A DNA stretch of 64,000 nt from Fibrobacter succinogenes (GCA_902776765.1 CACYRP010000012.1:1-64000), one strand, 5' to 3'. Positions 8,743-18,043 are shown, counted from the stretch's first letter. Made by a program: numbers and translations. The notes: a model not told the origin generated them from the sequence alone.

Positions 8743-9200
8743 AAAGACTCCGTATTCCAACACAATTAAACGTGTTTATAATAATGATTAGACCAAAGAT
8801 ACAAATTTCAAAAACCACCTTTTTAGATGAACGAGTCATTCTAAGCGTTTCTCAACCACCAACTTTTTTAAAGAAAATTTTCGTTTACAAAAAGTGTCTT
8901 TTTTTAACACTAATTTAAAGAAATTATTAATAATATGAGGGCTCATCATTTTTCCAAAAATCAATTCCACATCCATTCTAAATTCCTAGTCCAGAGCTCT
9001 AAATTCTGACATCTAAATTCTAAACACTAAAACACCCTACATTTAACTCCGTATTTCGCACTCTTCGAACGCTTATGGCTAGGCCCGGAAGTGGTCCGTA
9101 AGCAGCTCAGCCTCACTCGCCTTACGCAAAAATTCTATATTTACGCCCGTATTTTTATTGTACAGTAAAACTCAGGGATCCTATCCCACAGGAAAACATT
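8743..9200. other. AT-rich intergenic region with a heptad array and a GC-rich conserved-looking block
   Basis: This 458-bp gap has no convincing reading frame. 8763-8945 is very AT-rich and probably carries the promoter of the minus-strand gene. 8975-9030 is a 7-bp periodic array and 9061-9126 is a GC-rich block discussed as a possible RNA. Confidence 0.6.
8975..9030. repeat. heptad array, ATTCTAA type (8 units)
   Basis: Eight consecutive 7-mers (ATTCTAA, ATTCCTA, GTCCAGA, GCTCTAA, ATTCTGA, CATCTAA, ATTCTAA, ACACTAA) hold a 7-bp register with CTAA at most unit ends. Confidence 0.75.
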
Positions 9201-10778
9201 ATGAAAAAGATTCTGTTCCAAGACACCTCGTTCCGTGATGGCTTCCAGTCCATCTTCGGCGCTCGCGTGTTCATGAAAGACTTCATGCCTGCAGTTGAAG
9301 CAGCCGTCAAGGCTGGTATCACCCACTTCGAAGCAGGTGGCGGCGCCCGTTTCCAGGCTCTCTATCAGAACTGCGGTGAAGACGCATTCGACATGATGGA
9401 CGAATTCCGTCGCGTTGTCGGCCCGAAGATCCGCCTCCAGACTCTCGCTCGTGGTATCAACGTTGTGGCACTCGCTCCGCAGCCGCGCGACATGATTAAG
9501 CTCCATGCCGACATGTTCAAGAAGCACGGCATGACCCGTATTCGTAACTTTGATGCTTTGAACGACGTCAACAACCTCATCTACTCCGGTAAGTGCATTA
9601 CGGACGCCGGTCTCGAACACGAAGTCGTCGTTACCATGATGGAACTTCCTCCGGGATGCGACCTCAACGCCGCTCACAACCCAGAATTCTACGAACGCAT
9701 CCTCCGCAACATCTTGGACGCCGGTGTTCCGTTCGCATCCGTCTGCTTCAAGGACGCTTCCGGTACGACGAACCCGACTAAGGTTTACGAAACATTCAAG
9801 CGCGCTCGTAAGCTCCTTGGTGACAAGGTCGAACTCCGCATCCACAGCCATGACACTTGCGGTACCGGTGTGGCTCAGTACAAGGCCGCTATTGAAGGTG
9901 GCGCTGATGGCGTTGACCTCGGCCGCAAGCCGCTTTCTGGCGGTACGGCTCAGCCGGACCTCTTCTCCATGTTCCACGCTCTCAAGGGCACGGAATACAA
10001 GCTCGCCCTCGGAGAAGACAGCATCGTTGACGATCACATTCCGGAACTCATGGAAGCCAACAACGTCGCTGTTGAATGCCTCAAGGACTACAACTTCCCA
10101 CCTGAAGCACGCCAGATTACCACCGACGTTATTTTCAGCCCGATGCCGGGTGGCGCTCTCACGGCCAACACCCTCATGATGCGCGAAACCAAGACCTTCC
10201 ACCTCTTCCCGAAGGTTATCGAAAACATGAGTGAATGCGTACGCCGTGGTGGCTTTGCTTCCTCTGTGACGCCGGTTTCTCAGTTCTACTTCCAGCAGGC
10301 TTACATGAACACCTTGAACCAGGCTGCCGGTCGCGGTACGTGGTTCAAGATGACCGAAGGCTACGGCAAGATGCTCCTTGGCTACCAGGGTAAGACTCCG
10401 TGCGAACCGGATCCGGAACTCGTGAAGATTGCAGCCGACCAGTTCAACATGAAGCCGTTCAAGGAAGCCTATCCGGGCGTCCAATGCGCAGAAGAAATCC
10501 TTCCGCCAGGTATTCCGGCAGCAAAGAAGCTCCTCGAAGAAAATGGTCTCCCGGTCAACGACGAAACCATTTTCATCACGGGCTGCCTCCAGACGAAGGC
10601 TGGCAACAAGGGTATCGAATTCCTCAAGGGTAACCGCCACATTGGCGTGCCGAAGAAGGACCCGAACGCAGCACCTGCAGTCGACACCAAGAACATGAAG
10701 GCCGGTGCCGCAAGCACCTACCGCATCGCTCTTGGCAACCAGAGCTGGGACGTCCAAGTTCAGACCCTTAGCAAGTAA
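9201..10778 (+). CDS. biotin-dependent carboxyltransferase subunit (oxaloacetate decarboxylase alpha / pyruvate carboxylase C-domain type)
   Basis: 525 residues of the TIM-barrel carboxyltransferase family that moves CO2 between carboxybiotin and a keto-acid or acyl-CoA. The landmarks are present: DTSFRDGFQS at the N-terminus (metal-binding Asp), FKDASG with the Lys that is normally carboxylated, HSHDTCGTGVAQYKAAIEGGADGVDLG with the metal-binding His pair, and PLSGGTAQPD. There is no C-terminal biotinyl (MKM) domain, so a separate biotin carrier must exist, as in transcarboxylase 5S or OadA-like systems. In a succinate-forming anaerobe it could serve methylmalonyl-CoA decarboxylation or oxaloacetate metabolism. 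It is monocistronic with its own terminator; exact substrate unclear. Confidence 0.85.
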   Translation: MKKILFQDTSFRDGFQSIFGARVFMKDFMPAVEAAVKAGITHFEAGGGARFQALYQNCGEDAFDMMDEFRRVVGPKIRLQTLARGINVVALAPQPRDMIKLHADMFKKHGMTRIRNFDALNDVNNLIYSGKCITDAGLEHEVVVTMMELPPGCDLNAAHNPEFYERILRNILDAGVPFASVCFKDASGTTNPTKVYETFKRARKLLGDKVELRIHSHDTCGTGVAQYKAAIEGGADGVDLGRKPLSGGTAQPDLFSMFHALKGTEYKLALGEDSIVDDHIPELMEANNVAVECLKDYNFPPEARQITTDVIFSPMPGGALTANTLMMRETKTFHLFPKVIENMSECVRRGGFASSVTPVSQFYFQQAYMNTLNQAAGRGTWFKMTEGYGKMLLGYQGKTPCEPDPELVKIAADQFNMKPFKEAYPGVQCAEEILPPGIPAAKKLLEENGLPVNDETIFITGCLQTKAGNKGIEFLKGNRHIGVPKKDPNAAPAVDTKNMKAGAASTYRIALGNQSWDVQVQTLSK

Positions 10779-10828
10779 GCTTTTGCGAAAGTCTAACGAC
10801 TTCGTCCAAGCCCAAGGCTTTAAAAAAG

Positions 10829-10860
10829 GACTTCGAGCATTTGCTCGAAGCCCTTTTTGT
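10829..10860 (+). terminator. intrinsic terminator of the carboxyltransferase gene
   Basis: CTTCGAGC/GCTCGAAG stem with ATTT loop (10831-10850), then CCCTTTTTG. Confidence 0.88.
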
Positions 10861-10973
10861 TTGTACTTAAAGCATTTATAAAAACGCAGAAAGGGTTCCA
10901 AGAACAAACTTGAAGCCCTTATTAAGGATCTATATGAACAAAAATCTATCCACGTCGTAAAAATCAGAGAGCA

Positions 10974-11738
10974 TCAAAAGCTGAACGTTTTGCCAAAGTT
11001 CACACCATAACCAACCTTTTGCACAGCAAAGAAGCCTCCATGAAAGCCCGACGGATGGAAGTAATTCAACATGAGCCCGACATTCAGAGTCTTCAGCCAC
11101 ATGACGTCTGTATCAAAAGCGACCACGCCATACGACCCAAGCCTAGCACCAACGCGAGCCGTAGAATAAAGCTTGACTCCAAAGCCTTCGTCATCATTTT
11201 CAGCAAGACTCTTCCCGAGATAATCGCGAACATCGTCAAAATCGCCACCACCTTCGAAAAGTTGAACTCCAGCACCAAGACCCAATATTACAGGACCAAT
11301 GTCAAATTCTGCACCAACAGACATGCGCTCCTGCAAATTCCAGAACGAATATTTCTTCCGTCCTTCCGAAGTTTCAAGCCACGCATTGTAACCGTCATTG
11401 CATTTTCCGGCTTCGGAACAATCAAACGAAGCTTTACCACCTTTACCGCCAAATGCAGCCTGCACATACAGCGGCGAAGTGATTCCAAGCGGTCTGTAGT
11501 TCAACGCCACAGAAGCGCCTGCCGAAAAACCATCTTTGACATTCCGGCCAGTCGTTTTAGCTCCGCCAAAACCATCAACAGAAACCGTTATCGCAGACGA
11601 ATCCCCATTCACCGCTAAACGCGGCTGGTGCGCGACAAGCATTTGCGATGCGCCCATCGAGCTCAAGTGCGGATTTAAGCATCCACATAAAGACATCATC
11701 GCCACAGACAAAAGACCCAAAAGAATCGACTTTTTCAT
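10974..11738 (-). CDS. outer-membrane lipoprotein with a beta-barrel-like body (unknown function)
   Basis: 254 residues. The type II signal MKKSILLGLLSVAMMSLCGC puts the lipidated Cys at 20. The rest alternates short Gly- and aromatic-rich strands (AGASVALNYRPLG, PVILGLGAGVQLF, VGLMLNYFHPSG, HGGFFAVQKVGYGVNFGKTFSF) and ends in Phe, as outer-membrane beta-barrels do. A small Cys-containing loop (FDCSEAGKC) may form a disulfide. A lipid anchor plus a barrel-like domain is unusual but known in Fibrobacter-type genomes. It has a separate promoter region (11739-11807). No named family recognised. Confidence 0.65.
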   Translation of the reverse strand: MKKSILLGLLSVAMMSLCGCLNPHLSSMGASQMLVAHQPRLAVNGDSSAITVSVDGFGGAKTTGRNVKDGFSAGASVALNYRPLGITSPLYVQAAFGGKGGKASFDCSEAGKCNDGYNAWLETSEGRKKYSFWNLQERMSVGAEFDIGPVILGLGAGVQLFEGGGDFDDVRDYLGKSLAENDDEGFGVKLYSTARVGARLGSYGVVAFDTDVMWLKTLNVGLMLNYFHPSGFHGGFFAVQKVGYGVNFGKTFSF

Positions 11739-11807
11739 TGAATTCTCCTACTTATTTTGTAATGTACAATCAATATATCTTAATTCTAGTAACATAACAA
11801 GGTGCCT

Positions 11808-14303
11808 CTATTCTAGCTTTATGGACTTTATGACACAGCGCTCAGAACCGCCTACAGCCTGCAAATTCAAGCGATGAGCGGTTTTGGAGCCATGAGGTGT
11901 TACTCTTAAATCAATGATTTCGTCCAAAGGTAAAATTTTTCGAACAAATCCATTTTGCAACCAACCGTTTGCAAGATTAGCATCCGTCAGCTTTTTTGAA
12001 TCAAAATAAGCAAGCGTACGCTGGCAAGTTCCAGGCCAATAATCAACAACTAAATTACGGTAATTATCCATAGAAACCATTGGTCCAAACTCAAAGTGCA
12101 TACCGCGCTGCGCTTTATCGAACTTAATTTGAATACCTATTCCAAGTTCATCACCATATATATTTATATGAGTTTCATCATCCCATGAAAAATACTCATA
12201 ACGGCTCGGATAAATATCAGCAGAGCTAATCTTAGGCAGAACAGCAACATCACCGCGCGTATTCAAAACCAATTGCGCATTCGACACAGTCACATCGCCT
12301 CCGTCAGAATTCAGCACCAAACGGAACCAACGCATTCCATTAAGCGCGCCTTCATTTGCAGGCATTTGCCAACGCAACGTATGCGATTTTCCATCAAGAG
12401 GAACAGAGACTTCGTTCAGTTGCAAGCCGCTAGAACAGGACTTTACGCGACATACTACAAGTTCCGCATTCATCCAGTTTCCTTTCGGATTATCAACTTT
12501 GACATCAACTTCAAAAGAAGTATTCGCCATAACATCCCCACCATAACTCCATGAAGCAACCCATTTCCAGCCCGCCGGTAATTTGAATCGCACATCAGTA
12601 CTTTTTTCCGTCGCAGTCGCATTATAATCATAGCGAGCATACGCAAACGGAATTGCCAGAACCGCTCCTGCATTGCGAATAATATCAGGCATTTTGTCAA
12701 CATCCATACACTTCGTATCTGGCGAAAAATACCCGATTAGCTTGGGATTTCTGAACTGTCCTAAACTATAATCGTAGTCGTATTTTGCCACCTCACATAA
12801 AATACGCCACATATCCACTTGCATGCCGCTCAAAACAAGCGAATTCAAGGTATCATTTTCAAAAGGCATTTCAATATGGCGACCACTAATCGATTCGGCA
12901 TAACGCGGATGCGTCGGATCCACAGCAAACGCCGCTGTAGCCGTACTTTTCGCTCCAGGATTTTCAAACGGGAATCCAACATAAGATTGCGTAAAACCGC
13001 AATCCGAGCGAATCGCCAAATCCCCATTGCATTTCATATCCATGGCACTTGCCGTCGGGATAAATGTACTGCGGTCCTGAACTAATTCATCCCGCCCCCA
13101 CGATGTATTGATATCAACATCCCAAAAGAGCACTTCATAAGTCATGCCATTAGGCATCGCATCATAAAATCCCTGACGAAGAGATTGATAAATCGTAGCA
13201 GCAAACGGATACGTAGAGCCCTGAATAAAATCATAACGGGACGTTCCCACATAATCTTCTAAATCAGCATCATCAGTCGTTTCCTTTTTACGATTATGAG
13301 CAACAGTTCCATTATTATTCGAATATTGCATATGGCTCACAGCCGAACCCAATGTAAAAGGTCCCTTTTCTGCATGGCGCTCCAAATGATAATAATCATT
13401 CTTGTGTACAGGATCACGACCTTTCAACTGCCCTTGCGCAACAAGCACCGTGGGGAACTTCTTGTATTCAGCCGCATAACGATAATCGTCATAAAGGAAT
13501 CTACCTCGAGTATTCGCTTCCGACGTGCAAGATTTTTCACATTTATTTTCATAGACCAAAAGATCCGCAGCTCCTTTTGCCAGCAGCAAGTCCTTAAACA
13601 TCTCCGCAGCAGAAGAACCGCCCTTATTACTCCAGAACGCGACCGTATTAAAGAGGCCCATCGGCATTACAGCCCCCTGATGCGGCGAATCCAAAGATGC
13701 AAACAACCGAATCGGGGCATCCGAATCACTGCGATGCGTATCGTACAGGTAAGCACCATAGCGCCCAATAACACCACCCTGGCTTATCCCCATAACGACA
13801 AAGCCATCTTCTTTTGCTCCTGGAAACGGAATAAGTTTATTATAGTTCAAAAACGAAAAGAGTTTATACAAAACTTTTGAGTTTTCTTGAAGTGACATTC
13901 GTACAGTCTCTGTAAACTGCACAAGAATAGGCGTATATCCAAGATTCTTTAGCATCATTGGAAGCCCAACTTGTTGAACCTCACCTTCCAAATCCGTCAA
14001 AGTTTTCTTTTCAACAGGATTCAAGTCTATCCCGTCAATAACAAAGAAGGGCCGCTCCAAATAAATCCCCGTTTGCGAGTTTTCATCTTCAGGCGCATCT
14101 ATAATGCGAATACTCACCGATGGAGCAACCCCCACACACGTTGTTCCTGCACCATCAAGTCCCGTTAAAACCCCAAGAGACTTACTTGCATTTACGCAAA
14201 GTCGATCTTTACTATCAAGGAAAAACGTATAGTCTTTATGCGCCGCCACAACATTCGATGCAAAAAAAGCTACAAGAGCAAACCATAAATAACGCATCAT
14301 CAT
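11808..14303 (-). CDS. secreted lipase/esterase-like alpha/beta hydrolase with C-terminal beta domains
   Basis: 831 residues. After a signal peptide (YLWFALVAFFASNVVAA) comes a hydrolase domain: FFVIDGIDLNP near 87, the nucleophile elbow MGISQGGVIGRYGAYL with Ser at about 174 (GxSxG), and FASLDSPHQGAVMP near 201-214. This layout resembles PGAP1/lipase-type and DUF676 hydrolases. The remaining 500 residues contain beta-rich segments ending in YDYNATATEKSTDVRFKLP and a final jelly-roll-like region (WDDETHINIYGDELGIGIQIKF). It starts with three consecutive ATG codons and overlaps the preceding stop by 4 bases, so it is coupled to the gene upstream. Possibly a carbohydrate esterase or lipase; substrate unknown. 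Confidence 0.7.
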   Translation of the reverse strand: MMMRYLWFALVAFFASNVVAAHKDYTFFLDSKDRLCVNASKSLGVLTGLDGAGTTCVGVAPSVSIRIIDAPEDENSQTGIYLERPFFVIDGIDLNPVEKKTLTDLEGEVQQVGLPMMLKNLGYTPILVQFTETVRMSLQENSKVLYKLFSFLNYNKLIPFPGAKEDGFVVMGISQGGVIGRYGAYLYDTHRSDSDAPIRLFASLDSPHQGAVMPMGLFNTVAFWSNKGGSSAAEMFKDLLLAKGAADLLVYENKCEKSCTSEANTRGRFLYDDYRYAAEYKKFPTVLVAQGQLKGRDPVHKNDYYHLERHAEKGPFTLGSAVSHMQYSNNNGTVAHNRKKETTDDADLEDYVGTSRYDFIQGSTYPFAATIYQSLRQGFYDAMPNGMTYEVLFWDVDINTSWGRDELVQDRSTFIPTASAMDMKCNGDLAIRSDCGFTQSYVGFPFENPGAKSTATAAFAVDPTHPRYAESISGRHIEMPFENDTLNSLVLSGMQVDMWRILCEVAKYDYDYSLGQFRNPKLIGYFSPDTKCMDVDKMPDIIRNAGAVLAIPFAYARYDYNATATEKSTDVRFKLPAGWKWVASWSYGGDVMANTSFEVDVKVDNPKGNWMNAELVVCRVKSCSSGLQLNEVSVPLDGKSHTLRWQMPANEGALNGMRWFRLVLNSDGGDVTVSNAQLVLNTRGDVAVLPKISSADIYPSRYEYFSWDDETHINIYGDELGIGIQIKFDKAQRGMHFEFGPMVSMDNYRNLVVDYWPGTCQRTLAYFDSKKLTDANLANGWLQNGFVRKILPLDEIIDLRVTPHGSKTAHRLNLQAVGGSERCVIKSIKLE

Positions 14304-15580
14304 TTCACCTCCACAAAGAGTTTCTGTTCAACACTACGGTCTCCGTTTTTCATTTTGACGACAATCGTCTGTAATCCTGACGACGGGAATTCAAGTTCCA
14401 ACCGTCCATTAGACTGAATCGATCTGCACGAGCCAGAAACACAAACTGAAATCGTCGGCAACGCCCTTTGTTTTGTAACTATAAAGTACGGATCAAGCAC
14501 TAAGCTAACTTTAGAACCTCTCACAAATGAAGTCGGAATCCCTGCCGTGAGCAAATGAGCGTTAAAAATTTGATTCGAATCGCAAGTTGAATTGGCACAC
14601 ATGCCATACGCATAATCCAAATCAGCAACAAGTAACGGAATCACTGTATAATCTGAATTTGCAGCAATAGCCTCAGCCTCAAAATAGAGCTGTTTGGGAT
14701 TTGCCACCACATTTTCCCGAAGTCGGTTGCGCACAACGGAGTATAAATTATCGTACCACGTCAAACGCGACTTTTTAGCAGTCATTTCAGTAGCACTAAT
14801 ACTATTCACGATTTTCAAATGTTCCAATCCGCTCACAAGAAAATCAGCACCAGTCTTCGAAATAAGCAAAGCTCTCTCTTGTGGAGAATACACTGCACTA
14901 TACTCCGATTCCAAAGCAGGCAACAACCGCGCTTCGCGAGACGGAGAACTAGCATCCGCATTAGAAAATTCATATTTCCAAGGAGTTTCATCTTCATTAT
15001 CCCAAGCAACCGATGAAGACGATTCCACACTCGCATGATTTTTCGCACAACTAAATTCAATATCATCTATAAAAAGCGTTGTGTACTGATATTGCGGAAC
15101 TTGGAAAAGCCCCACCCCCACATTCACAACATCGAAAGTTCCTGTCACGCCCAAAGTTGCAAGAGGTATTTTCAATGAATGGTTTTTATTCGCAGTCAAT
15201 TCTGCATAATACGCTCCACTTTCCGATGTTGTTCCCTTTAGCCAAATACCAAACTTTGCATTTTGCGTAGACCGCACTTTTATTCGAAGCACGCCTCCAT
15301 CAACATGCAGAGGAAGTTGCGAAAACGAAAGCAACCCTTTCCAATCGCCTTGCACATTTTTTATGCCAGACAAACGGATATACGGAGGAACCATGTTGCC
15401 TAAGTTTCCCCAATTAGCCTTCCATTCCGGCAGTTCGGGGAATGATCTCCCCGTTTCAATCATTTGACCATTGTCGTTACCGTCTGAATACAGCACGACG
15501 CCCTTACATTCCTCGGCAAAGCCATTGAGTGCCCACAAGGCACCACACAAGGCAACGCCCTTAAACATCCTATTAATCAT
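14300..15580 (-). CDS. secreted protein with a carbohydrate-binding-like domain (unknown function)
   Basis: 426 residues, first gene of a two-gene unit with the hydrolase downstream. Signal peptide MINRMFKGVALCGALWALNGFAEE; ribosome-binding site AGGGAAAT. Residues about 25-185 read like a galactose-binding or CBM jelly-roll (LHVDGGVLRIKVRSTQNAKFGIWLKGTTS, then FDVVNVGVGLFQVPQYQYTTLFIDDIEFSC). A Ser-rich linker (VESSSSVAW) follows, then a second, beta-rich domain with two Cys pairs. It probably works outside the cell with the hydrolase and may bind polysaccharide or lipid surfaces. No named family recognised. Confidence 0.62.
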   Translation of the reverse strand: MINRMFKGVALCGALWALNGFAEECKGVVLYSDGNDNGQMIETGRSFPELPEWKANWGNLGNMVPPYIRLSGIKNVQGDWKGLLSFSQLPLHVDGGVLRIKVRSTQNAKFGIWLKGTTSESGAYYAELTANKNHSLKIPLATLGVTGTFDVVNVGVGLFQVPQYQYTTLFIDDIEFSCAKNHASVESSSSVAWDNEDETPWKYEFSNADASSPSREARLLPALESEYSAVYSPQERALLISKTGADFLVSGLEHLKIVNSISATEMTAKKSRLTWYDNLYSVVRNRLRENVVANPKQLYFEAEAIAANSDYTVIPLLVADLDYAYGMCANSTCDSNQIFNAHLLTAGIPTSFVRGSKVSLVLDPYFIVTKQRALPTISVCVSGSCRSIQSNGRLELEFPSSGLQTIVVKMKNGDRSVEQKLFVEVK

Positions 15581-15751
15581 AGGATTTCCCTTATTTTGAT
15601 TTTAGATAAAAGGCTTATTCAGCCATAATTATAAAAGGAACGATATAAGAAAAAAATGTAAGTAACAATAAAAGGAACCGCCTCGAACAAAATCGAAGCG
15701 GATATTAAACTACAATATTTTTTTTAATGTGTAAAGGGGTTATTTAATTTT

Positions 15752-17011
15752 TTACGAATTTTCTTTTTTCAGGTGAATTATCAAATCACTGATATAAACT
15801 TCATCGACAATATTCACAGAATACTCATAAGAGCCCGAATAAATTAAATCTAATCGTTTTTCAAAAGTAGCAAGGCCAAGCCCACCATTTTTACGCCCCG
15901 ACTTTCTCGGGAAATTCGAATTCTCGGAGTGGAAATGTACTTCACTATCCTTCTGCGTGATTGAAACATGTGCAAAACTTTTGCCGTTCGGATTCACGCA
16001 ATGCTTCATAGCATTTTCCATCAAAGGCATCATCAGCAAAGGTTCTATCATCACGTTCGGATTTTCAAGTTTTACGTTAAACACAAAATCAAAACTTTCA
16101 TCGAGGCGAAGTTTTTCCAAGTCGGCATACTTTTGCAAGATATCGACGTCCTCTTGCAAGGCAATATATTTATCCTTAACCTGATACAGCATCATTCTCA
16201 AAAGTTGCGAAAGCTTATTCATGGAACTTTCAGCGCGTTTCGGATCAATCTGGATTAAAGCAGAAATGTTGTTCAACGTATTAAAGAGAAAATGCGGACT
16301 CAACTGATTCTTCAAAAAATCCAGTTCATACTGGAGGCCCATGCGTTTTTGCTCACGCAAAATAAAAGCTCGCATAATCTGACGAAGCGTCAGGTGGTAA
16401 AAGACGCAAATCAGACAAACTAGGCTCACCAGCATTACAAAAGTTGCCACAGTACCAAAGCTAAAATGACCCTTAAGCGAAGAAAAGCAATAAGCATCAA
16501 AAAAATAAGAGACGCCATCGTCCGGAGTCCGTTCCATCACAAACAACATCACTTCACGCAAGAACAGCGTAGCAAATACCAAGACCGAGTTGCTAAGGAA
16601 ATACAAGCCGTAACGTTTTTTAAAGATACAAAGCGGGACCAAGTACCTCTGGTTCAGCATAAAGATAAGCAATGTACAAAATAACGGAAAATAGAAGGTA
16701 AGGAGACCATTTAAATTGACGCTAGAGGCGTTTGAGGGGTCCATGATAAACACCAGCGGGAACAGAAGCATAAACAGCCAAATAAGGAGCGCCGGCAAAA
16801 AAATGGGAATCGGGAACCGAATAAATTCACGGTCGTCCTCCAGAATCTTACGAACCTTTTCTTCATTACGTTCAAAGTCCATCTCTTGCAAGACCGAGAG
16901 GAAGTTTCGCATTTTCTGGATAAAGCCAGCACTTTTTTCATTACAAAATGTAGAGCGATTGTCATTCATACTAAAAAATTTAGTCAAAAACCAACCTATT
17001 TTGCCCATCAT
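15752..17011 (-). CDS. LytS/YehU-type membrane sensor histidine kinase (orphan)
   Basis: 419 residues. Four or more membrane segments lie at about 65-215 (FPIPIFLPALLIWLFMLLFPLVFIM, LLTFYFPLFCTLLIFML, FLSNSVLVFATLFL, GTVATFVMLVSLVCLICVFY). The kinase core is the His_kinase (PF06580) type: the H-box is LSPHFLFNTLNNISALI with the phospho-accepting His, the N-box is PLMENAMKHCVNPNG, and the G-box is NGGLGLATFEKRLDLIY. Such kinases normally pair with LytTR response regulators, but none lies beside it. The start at 17011 has no good ribosome-binding site; the Met at 16969 is an alternative that shortens the N-terminus by 14 residues. Confidence 0.85.
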   Translation of the reverse strand: MMGKIGWFLTKFFSMNDNRSTFCNEKSAGFIQKMRNFLSVLQEMDFERNEEKVRKILEDDREFIRFPIPIFLPALLIWLFMLLFPLVFIMDPSNASSVNLNGLLTFYFPLFCTLLIFMLNQRYLVPLCIFKKRYGLYFLSNSVLVFATLFLREVMLFVMERTPDDGVSYFFDAYCFSSLKGHFSFGTVATFVMLVSLVCLICVFYHLTLRQIMRAFILREQKRMGLQYELDFLKNQLSPHFLFNTLNNISALIQIDPKRAESSMNKLSQLLRMMLYQVKDKYIALQEDVDILQKYADLEKLRLDESFDFVFNVKLENPNVMIEPLLMMPLMENAMKHCVNPNGKSFAHVSITQKDSEVHFHSENSNFPRKSGRKNGGLGLATFEKRLDLIYSGSYEYSVNIVDEVYISDLIIHLKKENS

Positions 17012-17120
17012 GACAATTTCATGACAGAAATCACGTTTTTTTTTAACAAAAACTCAATTTAACTTTTGCACGCAGCATTCTAAGTAATGACACAAGCAAT
17101 CAAAAGTGGAGGTAAATTTG

Positions 17121-17149
17121 ATGATGTAAAAATGAGGAGGTCACCATGA
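17121..17149 (+). promoter_or_regulatory. two mini-ORFs in the leader of the sigma-factor gene
   Basis: GGAGG (17108-17112) precedes ATG ATG TAA (17121-17129). Then ATG AGG AGG TCA CCA TGA (17132-17149) overlaps the sigma start codon as ATGA. The two AGG codons of this second mini-ORF are themselves the AGGAGG ribosome-binding site of the sigma gene. Confidence 0.5.
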
Positions 17150-17997
17150 AAAACCTTAACAATCGAGATCAAAAAGACATTTACATGCAATACCTGAACG
17201 ACATTTCCCGTTACCCATTGTTGACAAGAGAACAGGAAACGGTATTGCTCCAGAAGTCCGCCGAAGGCAGCAAAGCAGCCTTGGATATGTTGGTCAACGC
17301 AAACTTGCGTTTCGTCGTCAACATCGCAAACCTTTACAAGGGCCGTGGTCTCGACATCATGGAACTCATCAACGAAGGTAACATGGGACTCATCGAAGCC
17401 GCTCGTCGTTTTGACCGCTCTCAGAATATCAAGTTTATCAGCTACGCCGTGTGGTGGATTCGCCAGAACATCACCCGCGCTCTCGCCGAAAAGGGTCGCA
17501 TGATCCGCATCAGCGCAGAAAAGGAATTGATGTTGCGTCGCTTCGCTCGTCACGCAAAGGACATGCACCAAGTGATTGGCGGCACGTTCACCATCAGCAC
17601 CCAGAATCTCGAAGGCCTTTCTAAGTACAAGGCTAACGAAATTGAAAAGATCTTGATGATGGGCGCTACAGCATCTTCCCTCGACGCTCCTGTCAACGAA
17701 GATGGCGATGCAACGCTTGGTGATACCATTTCTGACGCACAGAGCCGCACCGACGAACTCGCCGATGACAACAACCGCGCAGAAGTGTTCAACAAAGTCA
17801 TGGACAAGAACCTCTCCAACCAAGAAAAAGAAATCATCAAGCTCTATTACGGATTCAAGATGGATTCCGACTTGAACTTGAAGGAAATCGCTCCGATGGT
17901 GGGGCTCTCCAAGGAACGCGTCCGCCAGCTCAAGGAAAACGCTTTGAACAAGCTCCGCGATGCCGAAGTCGAACGCCTCCTCTGCGAAGCTGCATAA
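17146..17997 (+). CDS. primary-like sigma-70 factor, short (283 residues)
   Basis: It directs RNA polymerase to promoters. It lacks region 1.1 and the long spacer of proteobacterial RpoD, as in Bacteroidetes-type primary sigma factors. Region 1.2 is DIYMQYLNDISRYPLLTREQE, region 2 is NLRFVVNIANLYKGRGLDIMELINEGNMGLIEAARRFDRSQNIKFISYAVWWIRQNI (including the melting residues YAVWWIRQ), region 3 is about 125-200, and region 4 ends with the helix-turn-helix VGLSKERVRQLKENALNKLR. Whether it is the housekeeping sigma or an RpoH/RpoS-like alternative cannot be settled, though region 2 looks primary-type. The start is fixed by AGGAGG seven bases upstream. It has its own terminator. Confidence 0.88.
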   Translation: MKNLNNRDQKDIYMQYLNDISRYPLLTREQETVLLQKSAEGSKAALDMLVNANLRFVVNIANLYKGRGLDIMELINEGNMGLIEAARRFDRSQNIKFISYAVWWIRQNITRALAEKGRMIRISAEKELMLRRFARHAKDMHQVIGGTFTISTQNLEGLSKYKANEIEKILMMGATASSLDAPVNEDGDATLGDTISDAQSRTDELADDNNRAEVFNKVMDKNLSNQEKEIIKLYYGFKMDSDLNLKEIAPMVGLSKERVRQLKENALNKLRDAEVERLLCEAA

Positions 17998-18043
17998 CAC
18001 AACTTTTTGCTCCTATCATATTTCATACTCTCTCCTTTCGTAA

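Noticed and set aside
9141..10907. 588-codon frame opposite the carboxyltransferase
   Set aside because: Same reason; the plus-strand frame carries all catalytic motifs.
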